Program-made: the position numbers and the translations under genes
Assembly (NCBI RefSeq): GCF_000716445.1
Contig: NZ_JNWK01000007.1
Coordinates: 62,001-126,000, forward strand
Reading direction: 5' to 3'
Length of the DNA: 64,000 nucleotides
DNA from: Streptomyces wedmorensis
Lineage (GTDB): Bacteria; Actinomycetota; Actinomycetes; Streptomycetales; Streptomycetaceae
The notes under the pieces: generated by a model
Databases searched by the model: none
Told to the model about the DNA's origin: nothing
What the model saw: only the letters and a program-made list of their open reading frames with translations
Shown here: positions 51,492 to 60,725 of the stretch, in pieces
Layout: the number at the start of each line of letters is the position of its first letter
Position numbering within the stretch: position 1 is the stretch's first letter

Positions 51492-54191
51492 GTGGTGACG
51501 TTCGCGCAGGCGCAGGAGCGCGCCGAGGAGTGGATCAACGGCGAGCTGCCGTCGTACCAGCACCGAGAGGTGCGGGTGCGGGAGTTCGAGCTCGGGTTCG
51601 TGGTGTGGGCGGAGGACCGCGAGGGCGGTCCGACGTCCGACGGCGGCCGCCAGCGGCTCGTGATCGCCCGGGACAGCGGTGAGGCCACGCTGTGGCCCGG
51701 TCTGCCGGTGGGCGAGGTGATCCGCCGGTACGAGGAGGAGTACGGCTCCGCCGACGACGTCCCGGCCCAGGCGGCCGTGCCCGCGGCCCGTATCGACCTC
51801 AACCAGACGTCGTTCCTGCTGAGTCCGCCCGAGTGGCTACAGGACGCCGCCGACAAGATCGGCATTCCGGCCGGCCCGAACGCCTCTCAGGAGACCGGCG
51901 GTTCGTCGGCCCCGGCGGACGACGTCTCGGAGGCGGTGGGCGCTGGGGACGCGGTGTCCTCGGCGTCGGTGGCGTCGTCGGGCGGGGACGGCAGCGAGGG
52001 CGTCGGTGTCGGTGTCGGCGCGAGTGTCGGCGCGAGCGCCGGTCCCGGTGCGGGGTCCGGTGCCGTTGCCGGGGATTCCGGTTCCGAGTACGAGCCGACG
52101 GCGATGGACGGGGTGCCGGCGGCCGCGCCTTCGGCCCCTCCGTTCGCGCCTCCGGCCCCCGCGCCTCAGGAAGCGCCGGCTCCGCCGGCCGCCCCTCCGG
52201 CTCCGCCTGCCGCCGCCCAGGCTGCTCCCTCCGCCCCCGTTCCCGCGCAGGCTCCCTCCGCTCCCACCCCTGCTCCCGCTCCTGCTCCCGCTCCTGTTCC
52301 CGCTCCTGTTCCCGCTCCCGCGCCCCTCCCGGCTTCGCCGTCGTTGAGCGGGCCGTGGGTGGACGCGAACGCGAGCTCCGGGGGTGCGGACGGGGCGGTG
52401 CCGTTGCCGGCGACCGTGTTCGCGCCGCCGCTGTCGGGGACGGACGACGAGGACACTCCGCCGCCGTTGGTGGGTGCCGACGCGCCGACCGCGTTGATGA
52501 AGGGCGGCAGTGCGCTGCCGCCGACCGCCGTGGCTCCCCGGCTCGACCCGTCCGCGCCGCGGCCGGACGCCGCCGCCCCGGCGAACCCGCCGGCCGCGCC
52601 GGCGCCGGGCGCTCCGGTGCCTCCGCAGGGCGGGCCCGGTGTGCCGCCGCCTCCGCCCGCGCCTTCGGCGCCGGGTGCGGGGGACATCGCGGACGCGGCG
52701 ACCAGCAAGGCGACGGTGCCGCCGAAGGCCGGTGGGCGGGGTCCGACGCCGCCTCCGCCGCCCGGTGTGCCGGGTACGCCGGGAGCGTCGTCGGGTGCGG
52801 GGGCGTACATCCCCACGCAGTTGGTCTCGCAGCTCGGGCCCGAGGGGCTCCAGCCGCCCGCGCAGCCGGGTCCGCCCGGTCCGCCGCCCGCTCCGGCGCC
52901 GCCCGGTCCGCCGACGCCGCCGCAGCCCGTGCACCACGCCGCGACGATGCTGGCGCATCCGAACCAGGGCGGTCCGGGCGCACCGCCGCCGCCTCCGCCG
53001 CCGCCGGGCGTGCCGGGTACGCCTCCGGGCGGCATCGCGCATGCCGCGACGATGCTGGCGCACCCCGGTCCGGCCGGTCCGGGGGTGCCGCCGCCGCCCG
53101 CTCCGGCGCCGCCGGTGCACGGTGGGCACACGCCGCCGCCGGCGCCCGGTCCGGTACCGGGAGCGCCCGCGGCCGGGGGGCCCGTACCTCCGGCGTACGG
53201 CTATCCGCAGCCGGCGGGGCAGCCGACGGTGGGCCCTGGCTACCAGGCGGTGCTGCGGTACCGGGCGCCGGACGGTTCCGAGGCGCAGATCATCCGGCGT
53301 TCGGCGCCGGGCACGCCGCATCCGGAGTGGCAGATCCTGCACGAGCTGCGCGCGATGAACGTGCCGCCGCAGCAGGTGCTCGAACTGCACACGGAGCTGG
53401 AGTCCTGTGAGCTGCCCGGTGGTTACTGCGCGCGGATGATCCGGGAGACGTGGCCGCAGGCGCGGATCACCAGCATCGCCCCGTACGGCCGTGATCACGC
53501 GGGCCGACAGCAGGGCATGCGGCAACTCCTGACGCATCAGGGCGAGTTGCACCAGGTCGCGGACGGTCCGGCGCGGCCCGCGCCGGTGCGGGCGCCGCTG
53601 CCGCAGGTGCAGCCGGCGCCGCCGATTCCGCCGGAGGGGATCGCGCAGGAGCTGGCGGGGGCGTTCGGTCCGGGCATCCTCCGTTTCGACCAGCGTGCGG
53701 TGTCCCGTCAGGGCGTGCCGGAGCTGGTGGCGCGGACGCTGGTGTGGGCGGGTCTGCCGGCGGACTTCGGTCCGTTCTTCTGGGCGCAGCCGGCCGTGCC
53801 GGTGGTGCCGACGCTCGCGGAGCTCGCGGCGCAGCGGCAGGTCCAGGCGGCGACGGACGCGAGTTCGTACCTGGTGCTGGGTTCGGACTTCGGACGGGCG
53901 ATCTGCGTCCAGTACGGGACCGCGCACATCGTGGCGGTTCCGGTGGAGGCCGGTCCTGGCGGACAGCCGGTGCCGCCGCAGTTCGTGAACACCGGGCTGC
54001 CGGAGTTCACGCGCTCGCTGGCCCTGCTGGGCCGGATGTGGCGGCTGCGGTTCGGGCTCAACCCCGAGCAGGCGGGGCGCTGGACGGTCGACTTCCAGGC
54101 GCAGCTGGCGATGCTGGACCCGCAGGCGCTGGCGTCGCCGGAGAACTGGTGGTCGGTGCTCCTGGAGCAGATGTGGGACGGCCTCCTGTAG
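51492..54191 (+). CDS. Multidomain protein: YrhB-like, Pro-rich linker, deaminase, SUKH-like
   Basis: The 899-residue protein starts with a YrhB/immunity-like domain (residues 1-80, FAQAQERAEEWINGELPSYQ, then GEATLWPGLPVGEVIRRYEE), followed by about 500 residues of Pro/Ala/Gly-rich low complexity with HHAATMLAHP-type repeats, a deaminase-fold domain (about 588-690) with H610-P-E612-W and C639-ELPGGY-C646, and a C-terminal SUKH-4-like domain (about 725-899). The deaminase metal ligands are spaced CxxxxxxC rather than PCxxC, a known variant. GTG 51492 follows GGGGAG. No signal peptide is seen, so it is probably cytoplasmic. Domain calls are by eye. Confidence 0.65.
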   Translation: MVTFAQAQERAEEWINGELPSYQHREVRVREFELGFVVWAEDREGGPTSDGGRQRLVIARDSGEATLWPGLPVGEVIRRYEEEYGSADDVPAQAAVPAARIDLNQTSFLLSPPEWLQDAADKIGIPAGPNASQETGGSSAPADDVSEAVGAGDAVSSASVASSGGDGSEGVGVGVGASVGASAGPGAGSGAVAGDSGSEYEPTAMDGVPAAAPSAPPFAPPAPAPQEAPAPPAAPPAPPAAAQAAPSAPVPAQAPSAPTPAPAPAPAPVPAPVPAPAPLPASPSLSGPWVDANASSGGADGAVPLPATVFAPPLSGTDDEDTPPPLVGADAPTALMKGGSALPPTAVAPRLDPSAPRPDAAAPANPPAAPAPGAPVPPQGGPGVPPPPPAPSAPGAGDIADAATSKATVPPKAGGRGPTPPPPPGVPGTPGASSGAGAYIPTQLVSQLGPEGLQPPAQPGPPGPPPAPAPPGPPTPPQPVHHAATMLAHPNQGGPGAPPPPPPPPGVPGTPPGGIAHAATMLAHPGPAGPGVPPPPAPAPPVHGGHTPPPAPGPVPGAPAAGGPVPPAYGYPQPAGQPTVGPGYQAVLRYRAPDGSEAQIIRRSAPGTPHPEWQILHELRAMNVPPQQVLELHTELESCELPGGYCARMIRETWPQARITSIAPYGRDHAGRQQGMRQLLTHQGELHQVADGPARPAPVRAPLPQVQPAPPIPPEGIAQELAGAFGPGILRFDQRAVSRQGVPELVARTLVWAGLPADFGPFFWAQPAVPVVPTLAELAAQRQVQAATDASSYLVLGSDFGRAICVQYGTAHIVAVPVEAGPGGQPVPPQFVNTGLPEFTRSLALLGRMWRLRFGLNPEQAGRWTVDFQAQLAMLDPQALASPENWWSVLLEQMWDGLL

Positions 54192-54214
54192 TCGGAGGCA
54201 GGCGGAATGTGACG

Positions 54215-54251
54215 AAAGGCGCTCGACGTGCGTGCACGTTGGGCGCCTTTT
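54215..54251 (+). terminator. Long hairpin ending the deaminase/SUKH operon
   Basis: Arms aaaggcgctc...gggcgcctttt with an inner acgtgc/gcacgt stem and TTTTG tail, 23 bases after the stop. Confidence 0.85.
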
Positions 54252-54308
54252 GTCCGTTCTGATGGCGCATCCTTGACGTTTGAGGCCATACGGGAAGGGG
54301 CGTCAGGG

Positions 54309-55220
54309 ATGGGATTCGCTGTCGGACGGGGCCGGGGGTACCGCCCCGAGCAGGTCGACCGCCAGGTCGCCGCACTCTCCGAAGAGCGCGACGGCGCCTG
54401 GGAACGGGCGGCGCGGCTCACCGTACTCGCGAAGGAGATGGAGGCCGAGGCCGCCCGGCTGCGCGCCGCCGTCGAGGCCCTCGCACCCCAGCGCTACGAA
54501 TCCCTCGGCGACCGGGCCCGCAAGATACTGGAGATGGCCGAGCAGGAGGACGAGGAGCTCGTCCGCGCCGCCGAGGCCGACGCCCAGGCCCTCGCGGAGG
54601 CCGCCGAGGCCGCGGGCGCGGAGGCCGCCGAGGCCGCCCGGGCGTACGCGGAGGGCGTCCGGTCCGCGGCCGAGGCCGCCGCGGGCACCACCCTGGAGGC
54701 CGCCCGGAAGCAGGCCGCCGAACTGGCCGCCGAGGCCCGCCGCGACACCGACGAGCAGCGGACCGCCGCCCGCGAGGCCTACGAGGAGACCGAGCGCCGC
54801 TCCGCCGACCTCCTTGCCGCCCAGCGCACCGAACAGGCTGCGGTACGCGACGAGGCCGACCACGAGGCCGAAACCCGCGCCGCCGGCCTCGACGCCCGCC
54901 ACGACGAACTCGTCTCCCGTGCCGAGGCCCGCCTCGCCGAGGCCCAGCGCGCCCTCGCCGAGACCGAGGAACGGGCCCGTCACGGCCAGGAGGACGCCGA
55001 GGCCCGCGCGGAGGAGCTCCTCGCCGAGGCCCGCATGAAGGTCGAACGCGTCGAGCGCGACACCGAGCGCCTCCTCCGCGAACACGACGAGTCCCGCGAC
55101 GAGATCCACTCCCACATGGAGCACATCCGCAACTCCCTCGCCACCCTCACCGGCCGCCCCACCGCCCCCGGCGAACCGACCGCACCGGAACGGCCCGACG
55201 AGGACGAGGACTTGACGTAA
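54309..55220 (+). CDS. Coiled-coil protein of the FilP/DivIVA-associated type
   Basis: The 303-residue protein begins with a DivIVA-like start (GFAVGRGRGYRPEQVDRQVA) and continues as a long Ala/Glu/Arg-rich coiled coil (about residues 25-275) with no globular domain. Streptomyces proteins of this kind, often labelled cellulose-binding protein, form filaments that steer polar growth or cell-wall machinery (FilP and Scy are known examples). ATG 54309 follows GGAAGGGG. A specific match to FilP is not claimed; length is close (about 310). It is preceded by a terminator and likely has its own promoter. Confidence 0.7.
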   Translation: MGFAVGRGRGYRPEQVDRQVAALSEERDGAWERAARLTVLAKEMEAEAARLRAAVEALAPQRYESLGDRARKILEMAEQEDEELVRAAEADAQALAEAAEAAGAEAAEAARAYAEGVRSAAEAAAGTTLEAARKQAAELAAEARRDTDEQRTAAREAYEETERRSADLLAAQRTEQAAVRDEADHEAETRAAGLDARHDELVSRAEARLAEAQRALAETEERARHGQEDAEARAEELLAEARMKVERVERDTERLLREHDESRDEIHSHMEHIRNSLATLTGRPTAPGEPTAPERPDEDEDLT

Positions 55221-55357
55221 GGGGACGGCCCCGAGCGCGCCCCCTGGGGCCTGCCCGGAAAGTCCCGCCTGGTTCGCGGGGCCCGGGGCGCACGCTCGCA
55301 CCAGGACCGGCTCCCTGATCGTGCCCGGTCGACCGGGCACCCCTAGGCTGACCGGCC

Positions 55358-55735
55358 ATGCTCATGAAACTGACGGCGGTCACCCTGGACTGCGCCGACC
55401 CGATGGCCCTCGCCGCCTTCTACCACCGCGCCACCGGCATCCCCCTCGCCGACCGCTCCGACGACGAGTTCGCCGGCCTCCGCGGCCCGGACGGCGGCCT
55501 CTTCCTCGGCTTCCAGCGCGTCGACGACTACCGCCCCCCGACGTGGCCCACCCAGACCGTCCCCCAGCAACTCCACCTCGACTTCGACGTCGACGACCTC
55601 GACGCGGCCACCGCCCGACTCGTCGACTGGGGCGCCACCCTGGCTCCCTCGCAGCCCGAAGCCGACCGCTGGCGCGTCCTGCTCGACCCGGCGGGCCACC
55701 CCTTCTGCCTGACGGTTCCGCGCCCGCCCTCCTAG
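55358..55735 (+). CDS. VOC-family (glyoxalase-fold) protein
   Basis: The 125-residue protein is one VOC module: LTAVTLDCADPMALAAFYHR at residues 5-24, FLGFQRV, LHLDFDVDDLDAATARLVDW near 72 and RVLLDPAGHPFCLTVPRP at the end. VOC proteins bind metal and act as dioxygenases, lyases or antibiotic-binding proteins; the reaction here is unknown. ATG 55358 is used. The stop falls in the left arm of a terminator hairpin. Confidence 0.82.
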   Translation: MLMKLTAVTLDCADPMALAAFYHRATGIPLADRSDDEFAGLRGPDGGLFLGFQRVDDYRPPTWPTQTVPQQLHLDFDVDDLDAATARLVDWGATLAPSQPEADRWRVLLDPAGHPFCLTVPRPPS

Positions 55736-55771
55736 GGCCTGCCCGGCGGATCAGGGCCGGACAGGCCCTAG
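55732..55771 (+). terminator. Hairpin terminator overlapping the VOC stop
   Basis: 16-base arms (ctagggcctgcccggc against ctagggcctgtccggc complement, one mismatch) around ggatcagg. Confidence 0.82.
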
Positions 55772-55893
55772 GGGACGTCCTGCCGGTCATGCCGGGGCCG
55801 CGGTGGTGTCGCCGATCTTGGTGGTACCGGGGCGGCGGGAGGCGTGACCGGAGGGCCCGTTAACCTCCTGAGTCCAGGGGAGGGAACCCGTAC

Positions 55894-58167
55894 ATGCATC
55901 ACGCACACACCCGCGGCCGCCGTCTCGCGACCGCCGCCGTCACCATCGTCCTCGCCGCCACGGGCGGCACACTCACCACGCTCCCGGCCGCCGCCGCGCC
56001 GGTCGCCGCGCAGGAGGACCCGCAGCAGACCACCGTGACGTTCCCGCTCGACGCGGACGTCGTCGGCGCGGGACCGAGCGGATTCCTGTCGAAGACCCGC
56101 GGCACCACCCCCGAGTACCGGTGGACGCGGTACGCGGACGGTTCGTCGACCGTGCTGCCCGGGGCCGCCGCCGCCGGAGGCGGCTCGGACCTCGTCGTCA
56201 CCGGCAACCGGGCCCTGCTGTCCGTCAGTTCGCTGATCCGGATCCACGACGTGTCGAAACCCGCTGTGACGTCCGTGGAGATCGACCTCGACGCGCTCGG
56301 CGACTACTCGTACTCGGGCCTGGCCGGCGACACCCTGCTCCTCGGGAAGTACGAGGGCGGTTACCAGGTGCAGTACGCCGCCACGCTCGACGCCGCCGTG
56401 CTCGCCGGCGGCACGCCGAAGCTCCGCAAGCTGGTCGGAGGGGCCCTCGTCGACTGCGACGCCGCCGACGAGGCGTGGACGGACACCGCCTCCGCGCTCT
56501 ACGACTGCCTGATCGGCGAGACACGGATACCCGCCAAGATCCTCGTCGACCTCGCTTCGGGGGCGGATTCCTGGAACGTCCAGGCCAAGGACGAGTGGGC
56601 GTGGCACGGCACGGTGTCCGCCACACACGTGGCCTGGCGTGAGGCTCGACCGGGGGGCGACGGGATCGTCGCCCTCAAGCGCGGCACCACCACGCCGCAG
56701 TGGATCCCGGACGACGAAGCCGATACCTCCGCCCCGCTCTACCTGGTCGGCGGCTGGCTCGCGACCGGCCAGAAGGCCCACATCAGCGCGTCCACCTTCC
56801 TCGACGGCGCGGCGAACCCGATGATGAGGCCCTTCACCGTCCAGTCGATCCAGACCGGCGAGAAGGACACCCTCCTCACCGCGTTCTCCTCCGCCGTCAC
56901 CGGCCCCGGCGGCACCCTCCTGGTGCGCGGCGGGACCCCCGAGCAGGGCGAGGGCCTCTACCGGATCTCGCCGCGCGCCGACGGCGGGCGGCCGGACGTC
57001 GAACTCGTCGCGTCCACCGGGCAGTCGACGGTCGTGACCCTCACCGGCTCCGACACCCCGAAGGCGCTCACCGGCGAGCAGGCCGAGCGCGGGGTCGACT
57101 TCAGCTGGGACCTGTCCCGGGCGGACAGCCGGGTTTGGGTGACCCTGACCCACGTGCGCAGCCGCACGACGGTGCGGGACGGGTGGTCCGTCCCGTACGG
57201 GGTCACCCCCGGGACGCCGCGCCGGATCACCTGGCATTGGGACGGAAAGAGCCTGGAGGGCGGCCAGGACCTCGGGACGGCCCCCAACGGCGAGTACGAG
57301 TGGCAGCTCATCGCGCGCCCGGACGAGGGAATAGGCCCGGAGCTCAAGGCCACCGGCCGTTTCACCGTGACGCGGCCCGTGGGCGCGCACGACTACAACG
57401 ACGACGGCACCCCGGACCTGTTCGTCCGCTGGGGGGACGGCGAGCTGCGGCGGGTCGGCACGATGCGGACGCGGGCCGGCGACAACGTGGAGGCCACGGG
57501 AGGGCTGCCGGTCGGGACCGGGTGGCAGGTCTACGACCGCATGGAGTCCGTCGGGAACATCGCGGGCACCGCGGTGGCCGACACGATCGCCCGGGACAGG
57601 AGCGGCGCGCTGTGGCTCTACCAGGGCACCGGCGTCGGGGAGAAGCCGTTCTCGGGGCGTACGAGGATCGGGACCGGCTGGCAGGTCTACGACCAGGTGG
57701 CGGGTGGCAGTGACCTGACGAACGACGGGAAGCCCGACCTCCTGGCGACGGACAAGTCCGGCGGGCTGTGGCTGTACCCCGGCACCGGGAACGCCAACGC
57801 CCCGCTCTCCGCGCGGAAGAGGATCGGTACCGGCTGGGGGATCTACAACCAGATCACCGCGACCGGCAACCTCGCCGGTGCGCCCGCCGGCGACCTCGTC
57901 GCCCGGGACAAGGCCGGTGTCCTCTGGATGTACCTCGGCCTCGGCAACGGCACCTTCGCGCCGCGGGTCAGGCTGGGCGGCGGCTGGAACGCGTACCGGG
58001 ACATCGTCGGCATCGGTGACGCCGACGGCGACGGGCGTGCGGACCTGCTCGGGGTGAACGACAGCTCGTACCTCTACAGGGGTACGGGGGACTGGCGGGC
58101 GCCCTTCAAGGGCGCGGTGCGCAACGGCCTGGTCGAGCCGGGCAACTGGATCGACGCGGCGTTCTGA
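55894..58167 (+). CDS. Secreted FG-GAP/VCBS repeat protein, copy 3
   Basis: The 757-residue protein starts at ATG 55894 behind AGGGGAGGG, has a signal peptide (about residues 1-35, ending AAA), a propeller-like central part, an Ig-like stretch and C-terminal FG-GAP/VCBS repeats (DYNDDGTPDLFV, DLTNDGKPDLLA, DADGDGRADLLG, with VGTGWQVYDRM-type strands). The whole layout, including FPLDADVVGAGPSGFLS near residue 50, matches the protein at 6712-8907, so they are long paralogues 49 kb apart. It is probably an extracellular binding or enzyme-scaffold protein. Confidence 0.82.
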   Translation: MHHAHTRGRRLATAAVTIVLAATGGTLTTLPAAAAPVAAQEDPQQTTVTFPLDADVVGAGPSGFLSKTRGTTPEYRWTRYADGSSTVLPGAAAAGGGSDLVVTGNRALLSVSSLIRIHDVSKPAVTSVEIDLDALGDYSYSGLAGDTLLLGKYEGGYQVQYAATLDAAVLAGGTPKLRKLVGGALVDCDAADEAWTDTASALYDCLIGETRIPAKILVDLASGADSWNVQAKDEWAWHGTVSATHVAWREARPGGDGIVALKRGTTTPQWIPDDEADTSAPLYLVGGWLATGQKAHISASTFLDGAANPMMRPFTVQSIQTGEKDTLLTAFSSAVTGPGGTLLVRGGTPEQGEGLYRISPRADGGRPDVELVASTGQSTVVTLTGSDTPKALTGEQAERGVDFSWDLSRADSRVWVTLTHVRSRTTVRDGWSVPYGVTPGTPRRITWHWDGKSLEGGQDLGTAPNGEYEWQLIARPDEGIGPELKATGRFTVTRPVGAHDYNDDGTPDLFVRWGDGELRRVGTMRTRAGDNVEATGGLPVGTGWQVYDRMESVGNIAGTAVADTIARDRSGALWLYQGTGVGEKPFSGRTRIGTGWQVYDQVAGGSDLTNDGKPDLLATDKSGGLWLYPGTGNANAPLSARKRIGTGWGIYNQITATGNLAGAPAGDLVARDKAGVLWMYLGLGNGTFAPRVRLGGGWNAYRDIVGIGDADGDGRADLLGVNDSSYLYRGTGDWRAPFKGAVRNGLVEPGNWIDAAF

Positions 58168-58191
58168 CGGGCCCCGGGCCCTCGCTCCGCC

Positions 58192-59742
58192 TCACTCCGC
58201 GCCCCGTCGCTCCCCCTCCTCCGGCAGGACGGGGAAGCGGCGGGGGGCGAGGGTGAGCAGGACGAGGAGGGCCAGGGCGGCGGCGCCGGCGGCGCCGAGG
58301 TAGACGTAGTCGACGGCGGCGTCGACGGCGCGGCGGAGGTGGTCGGTGGCCTCGGCGGTGAGGGAGGCGGGGGCGTCGAGGGCGCGGGCGAGGGAGTCGA
58401 GGTCGCCGTCGCCGCCGAGGCGGGAGGCGAGGACGGAGTTGGCGAGGGCGCCGAAGACGGCGGCGCCGATGCTCTGGCCGACCTGGCGGCAGAAGAGGAC
58501 GGACGCGGTGGTGGTGCCGCGTTCCTCGTACGGGACGGTGGACTGGACGCCGACGATCAGCGGGAGTTGGAAGAGGCCGAGGGTCGCGCCGAGGAGCAGC
58601 ATGAGGAGCGCGGGCTGCCAGGGCTCGCCGGGGAAGGGCAGGAGCGGGAAGGCGAGGAGGACGAGGAGGGCGCCGGAGATGCCGAGGACGGCGGTGAGGC
58701 GGAAGCCGATGCGGGTGTAGACGCGGTTGGAGAGGGCGGCGGAGATGGGCCAGCTGAGGGTCATCACCGAGAGGACGAATCCGGCGGCGATCGGGCCGAG
58801 GCCGAGGACCGACTGGGCGTAGGTCGGCAGGAAGACGGTCGGGGCGACCATGAGGAGGCCGAGGGCGCCGAGGGCGAGGTTGACGGCGGATATCGTGCGG
58901 CGGCGCCAGACCCAGCCGGGGATGATCGGTTCGGGGGCGCGTCGTTCGACGGCGACGGTCACGGCGGCGAGGACGGCGGATCCGCCGAGGAGGCCCAGGG
59001 AGGGTGCGGAGAGCCAGGGCCAGGCGACGCCGCCCTGGACGAGCGCGGTGAGGAGCAGCGCGCCGGTCGCGAAGATGGCGAGGGCTCCGGCCCAGTCGAC
59101 GCGTACGCGTTCGCGGGGGGCGGTGCGGGCGGGTTCGACGAGGTGGCGGCCGATCAGCCAGAGGGCGAGGAGGCCGACCGGCAGGTTGACGAGGAAGATC
59201 CAGCGCCAGTCGGCGTAGCCGGCGAGGAGGCCGCCGGCGGCGGGTCCCGCGACGGAGGACGCGGCCCAGACGGAGGAGAGCTTCGCCTGGATCTTGGGGC
59301 GTTCCTTCAGCGGGTACAGGTCGGCGGCGATGGTCTGGATCGTGCCTTGGAGTGCGCCGCCGCCGAAGCCCTGGATCACGCGGAACGCGATGAGCGACGC
59401 CATGTTCCAGGCGGCGGCGCACAGCAGCGAGCCGACGACGAACAGGATCACGCCCGCGACGAGGACCGGCTTGCGGCCGAAGGTGTCGCTGAGCTTCCCG
59501 TACACGGGCAGCGTGACGGTCACCGCGAGCAGGTAGCCGGAGAACAGCCAGGAGAACACGGCGAGTCCGCCGATGTCGCCGACGATCTGGGGCACGGCCG
59601 TGGACACGATCGTCCCGTCGATGGCGGCCAGCCCCATCGTGATCATGAGCGCGGCGACGACGGGCCCCCGTCGCGCGGCGGCCGGGGCGGAGGGCGCGGG
59701 CGTCGCTTCGGCTCCGGCCCGGGTCGTCGACGGTTCCGTCAC
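58192..59742 (-). CDS. DHA2-family MFS drug exporter (14 helices)
   Basis: The 516-residue protein has about 14 hydrophobic helices and the DHA2 motifs: motif A GYLLAVTVTLPVYGKLSDTF-type in the first loop, RVIQGFGGGALQG (motif C region) and LDGTIVSTAVPQIV-like D1 at the start (AAIDGTIVSTAVPQIVGDIG). It exchanges protons for cationic or hydrophobic drugs. GTG 59742 is preceded by GGAAGGG. It is divergent from the ABC genes across 194 bases with small palindromes, so drug-responsive control is plausible, but no regulator gene is adjacent. Confidence 0.87.
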   Translation of the reverse strand: MTEPSTTRAGAEATPAPSAPAAARRGPVVAALMITMGLAAIDGTIVSTAVPQIVGDIGGLAVFSWLFSGYLLAVTVTLPVYGKLSDTFGRKPVLVAGVILFVVGSLLCAAAWNMASLIAFRVIQGFGGGALQGTIQTIAADLYPLKERPKIQAKLSSVWAASSVAGPAAGGLLAGYADWRWIFLVNLPVGLLALWLIGRHLVEPARTAPRERVRVDWAGALAIFATGALLLTALVQGGVAWPWLSAPSLGLLGGSAVLAAVTVAVERRAPEPIIPGWVWRRRTISAVNLALGALGLLMVAPTVFLPTYAQSVLGLGPIAAGFVLSVMTLSWPISAALSNRVYTRIGFRLTAVLGISGALLVLLAFPLLPFPGEPWQPALLMLLLGATLGLFQLPLIVGVQSTVPYEERGTTTASVLFCRQVGQSIGAAVFGALANSVLASRLGGDGDLDSLARALDAPASLTAEATDHLRRAVDAAVDYVYLGAAGAAALALLVLLTLAPRRFPVLPEEGERRGAE

Positions 59743-59815
59743 CGCGCACCCTTCCTTTCTTCATACACCTAAATGTCTGAGGGTCAGGGTCTCACTAGGA
59801 CCAGGGGTGGAGGAA

Positions 59816-59845
59816 CCCCTAGGGGCTTCTCCCCCATAGGGGCCA
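59816..59845. promoter_or_regulatory. Palindromic patch in the MFS/ABC divergent gap
   Basis: cccctagggg (59816-59825) is a perfect palindrome; cccccatagggg follows at 59831-59842. Together they lie between the MFS start and the ABC start (59937). An AT-rich stretch (59892-59912) near the ABC gene may hold its promoter. Confidence 0.4.
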
Positions 59846-59936
59846 GGGGTCGTTCGTACCGGCGGAGGAGGTGCGAGGAGGTGGGGGGTTCTTAACTTGA
59901 ACTTACAAACCAAGCCACTGCTTCAAGGAGACAACC

Positions 59937-60725
59937 GTGACTTCGGCTGTGACCATCCCCAGGCACGGGGGTACTGGAGGGCGTACGGCCGTTGCTGCGA
60001 GGGCGCGGCAGGTGGTGAAGGCGTACGGCTCGGGGGAGACCCGGGTCGTGGCGCTGGACTCCGTCGACGTGGACATCGCCCGCGGCCGGTTCACCGCGAT
60101 CATGGGCCCGTCGGGGTCGGGGAAGTCGACCCTGATGCACTGCCTCGCCGGGCTGGACACCGTGACGAGCGGGCAGATCTTCCTGGACGAGACCGAGATC
60201 ACGGGTCTGAAGGACAAGAAGCTGACGCAGCTGCGGCGGGACCGGATCGGCTTCATCTTCCAGGCGTTCAACCTGCTTCCGACGCTGAGCGCGATCGAGA
60301 ACATCACGCTGCCGATGGACATCGCGGGCCGCAAGCCGGACGCGGAGTGGCTGCGGCGGGTGGTGGACACGGTGGGCCTGTCCGAGCGGCTGAAGCACCG
60401 GCCGAACGAGCTGTCCGGCGGTCAGCAGCAGCGCGTGGCGGTGGCTCGGGCGCTGGCCGCCCGCCCGGAGATCATCTTCGGTGACGAGCCGACCGGAAAC
60501 CTGGACTCGCGGGCCGGCGCGGAGGTGCTCGGCTTCCTGCGGACGTCGGTGGACGAGCTGGGGCAGACGATCGTGATGGTCACCCACGACCCGGTCGCCG
60601 CCTCCTACGCGGACCGGGTGCTGTACCTCGCCGACGGGCGGATCGTGGACGAGATGGAGCGGCCGACGGCCGACGCCGTACTCGACCGGATGAAGGACTT
60701 CGACGCGCGCGGGCGGACGTCATGA
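59937..60725 (+). CDS. MacB/LolD-type ABC transporter ATP-binding protein
   Basis: The 262-residue protein has Walker A GPSGSGKST (near 57), Q-loop FQAFNLLPTL, signature LSGGQQQR (near 160) and Walker B IIFGDEPTGNLD (near 180), and a long N-terminal lead. It couples ATP use to the permease encoded by the overlapping next gene (ATGA). MacB/Lol-type systems move peptides, lipoproteins or drugs mechanically at the cell membrane rather than through a channel. GTG 59937 follows AAGGAG. Confidence 0.9.
   Translation: MTSAVTIPRHGGTGGRTAVAARARQVVKAYGSGETRVVALDSVDVDIARGRFTAIMGPSGSGKSTLMHCLAGLDTVTSGQIFLDETEITGLKDKKLTQLRRDRIGFIFQAFNLLPTLSAIENITLPMDIAGRKPDAEWLRRVVDTVGLSERLKHRPNELSGGQQQRVAVARALAARPEIIFGDEPTGNLDSRAGAEVLGFLRTSVDELGQTIVMVTHDPVAASYADRVLYLADGRIVDEMERPTADAVLDRMKDFDARGRTS

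Noticed and set aside
52166..53131. Gly/Ala/Pro-rich antisense frame over the deaminase/SUKH gene
   Set aside because: Mirror of the Pro-rich linker coding sequence; low complexity on both strands.
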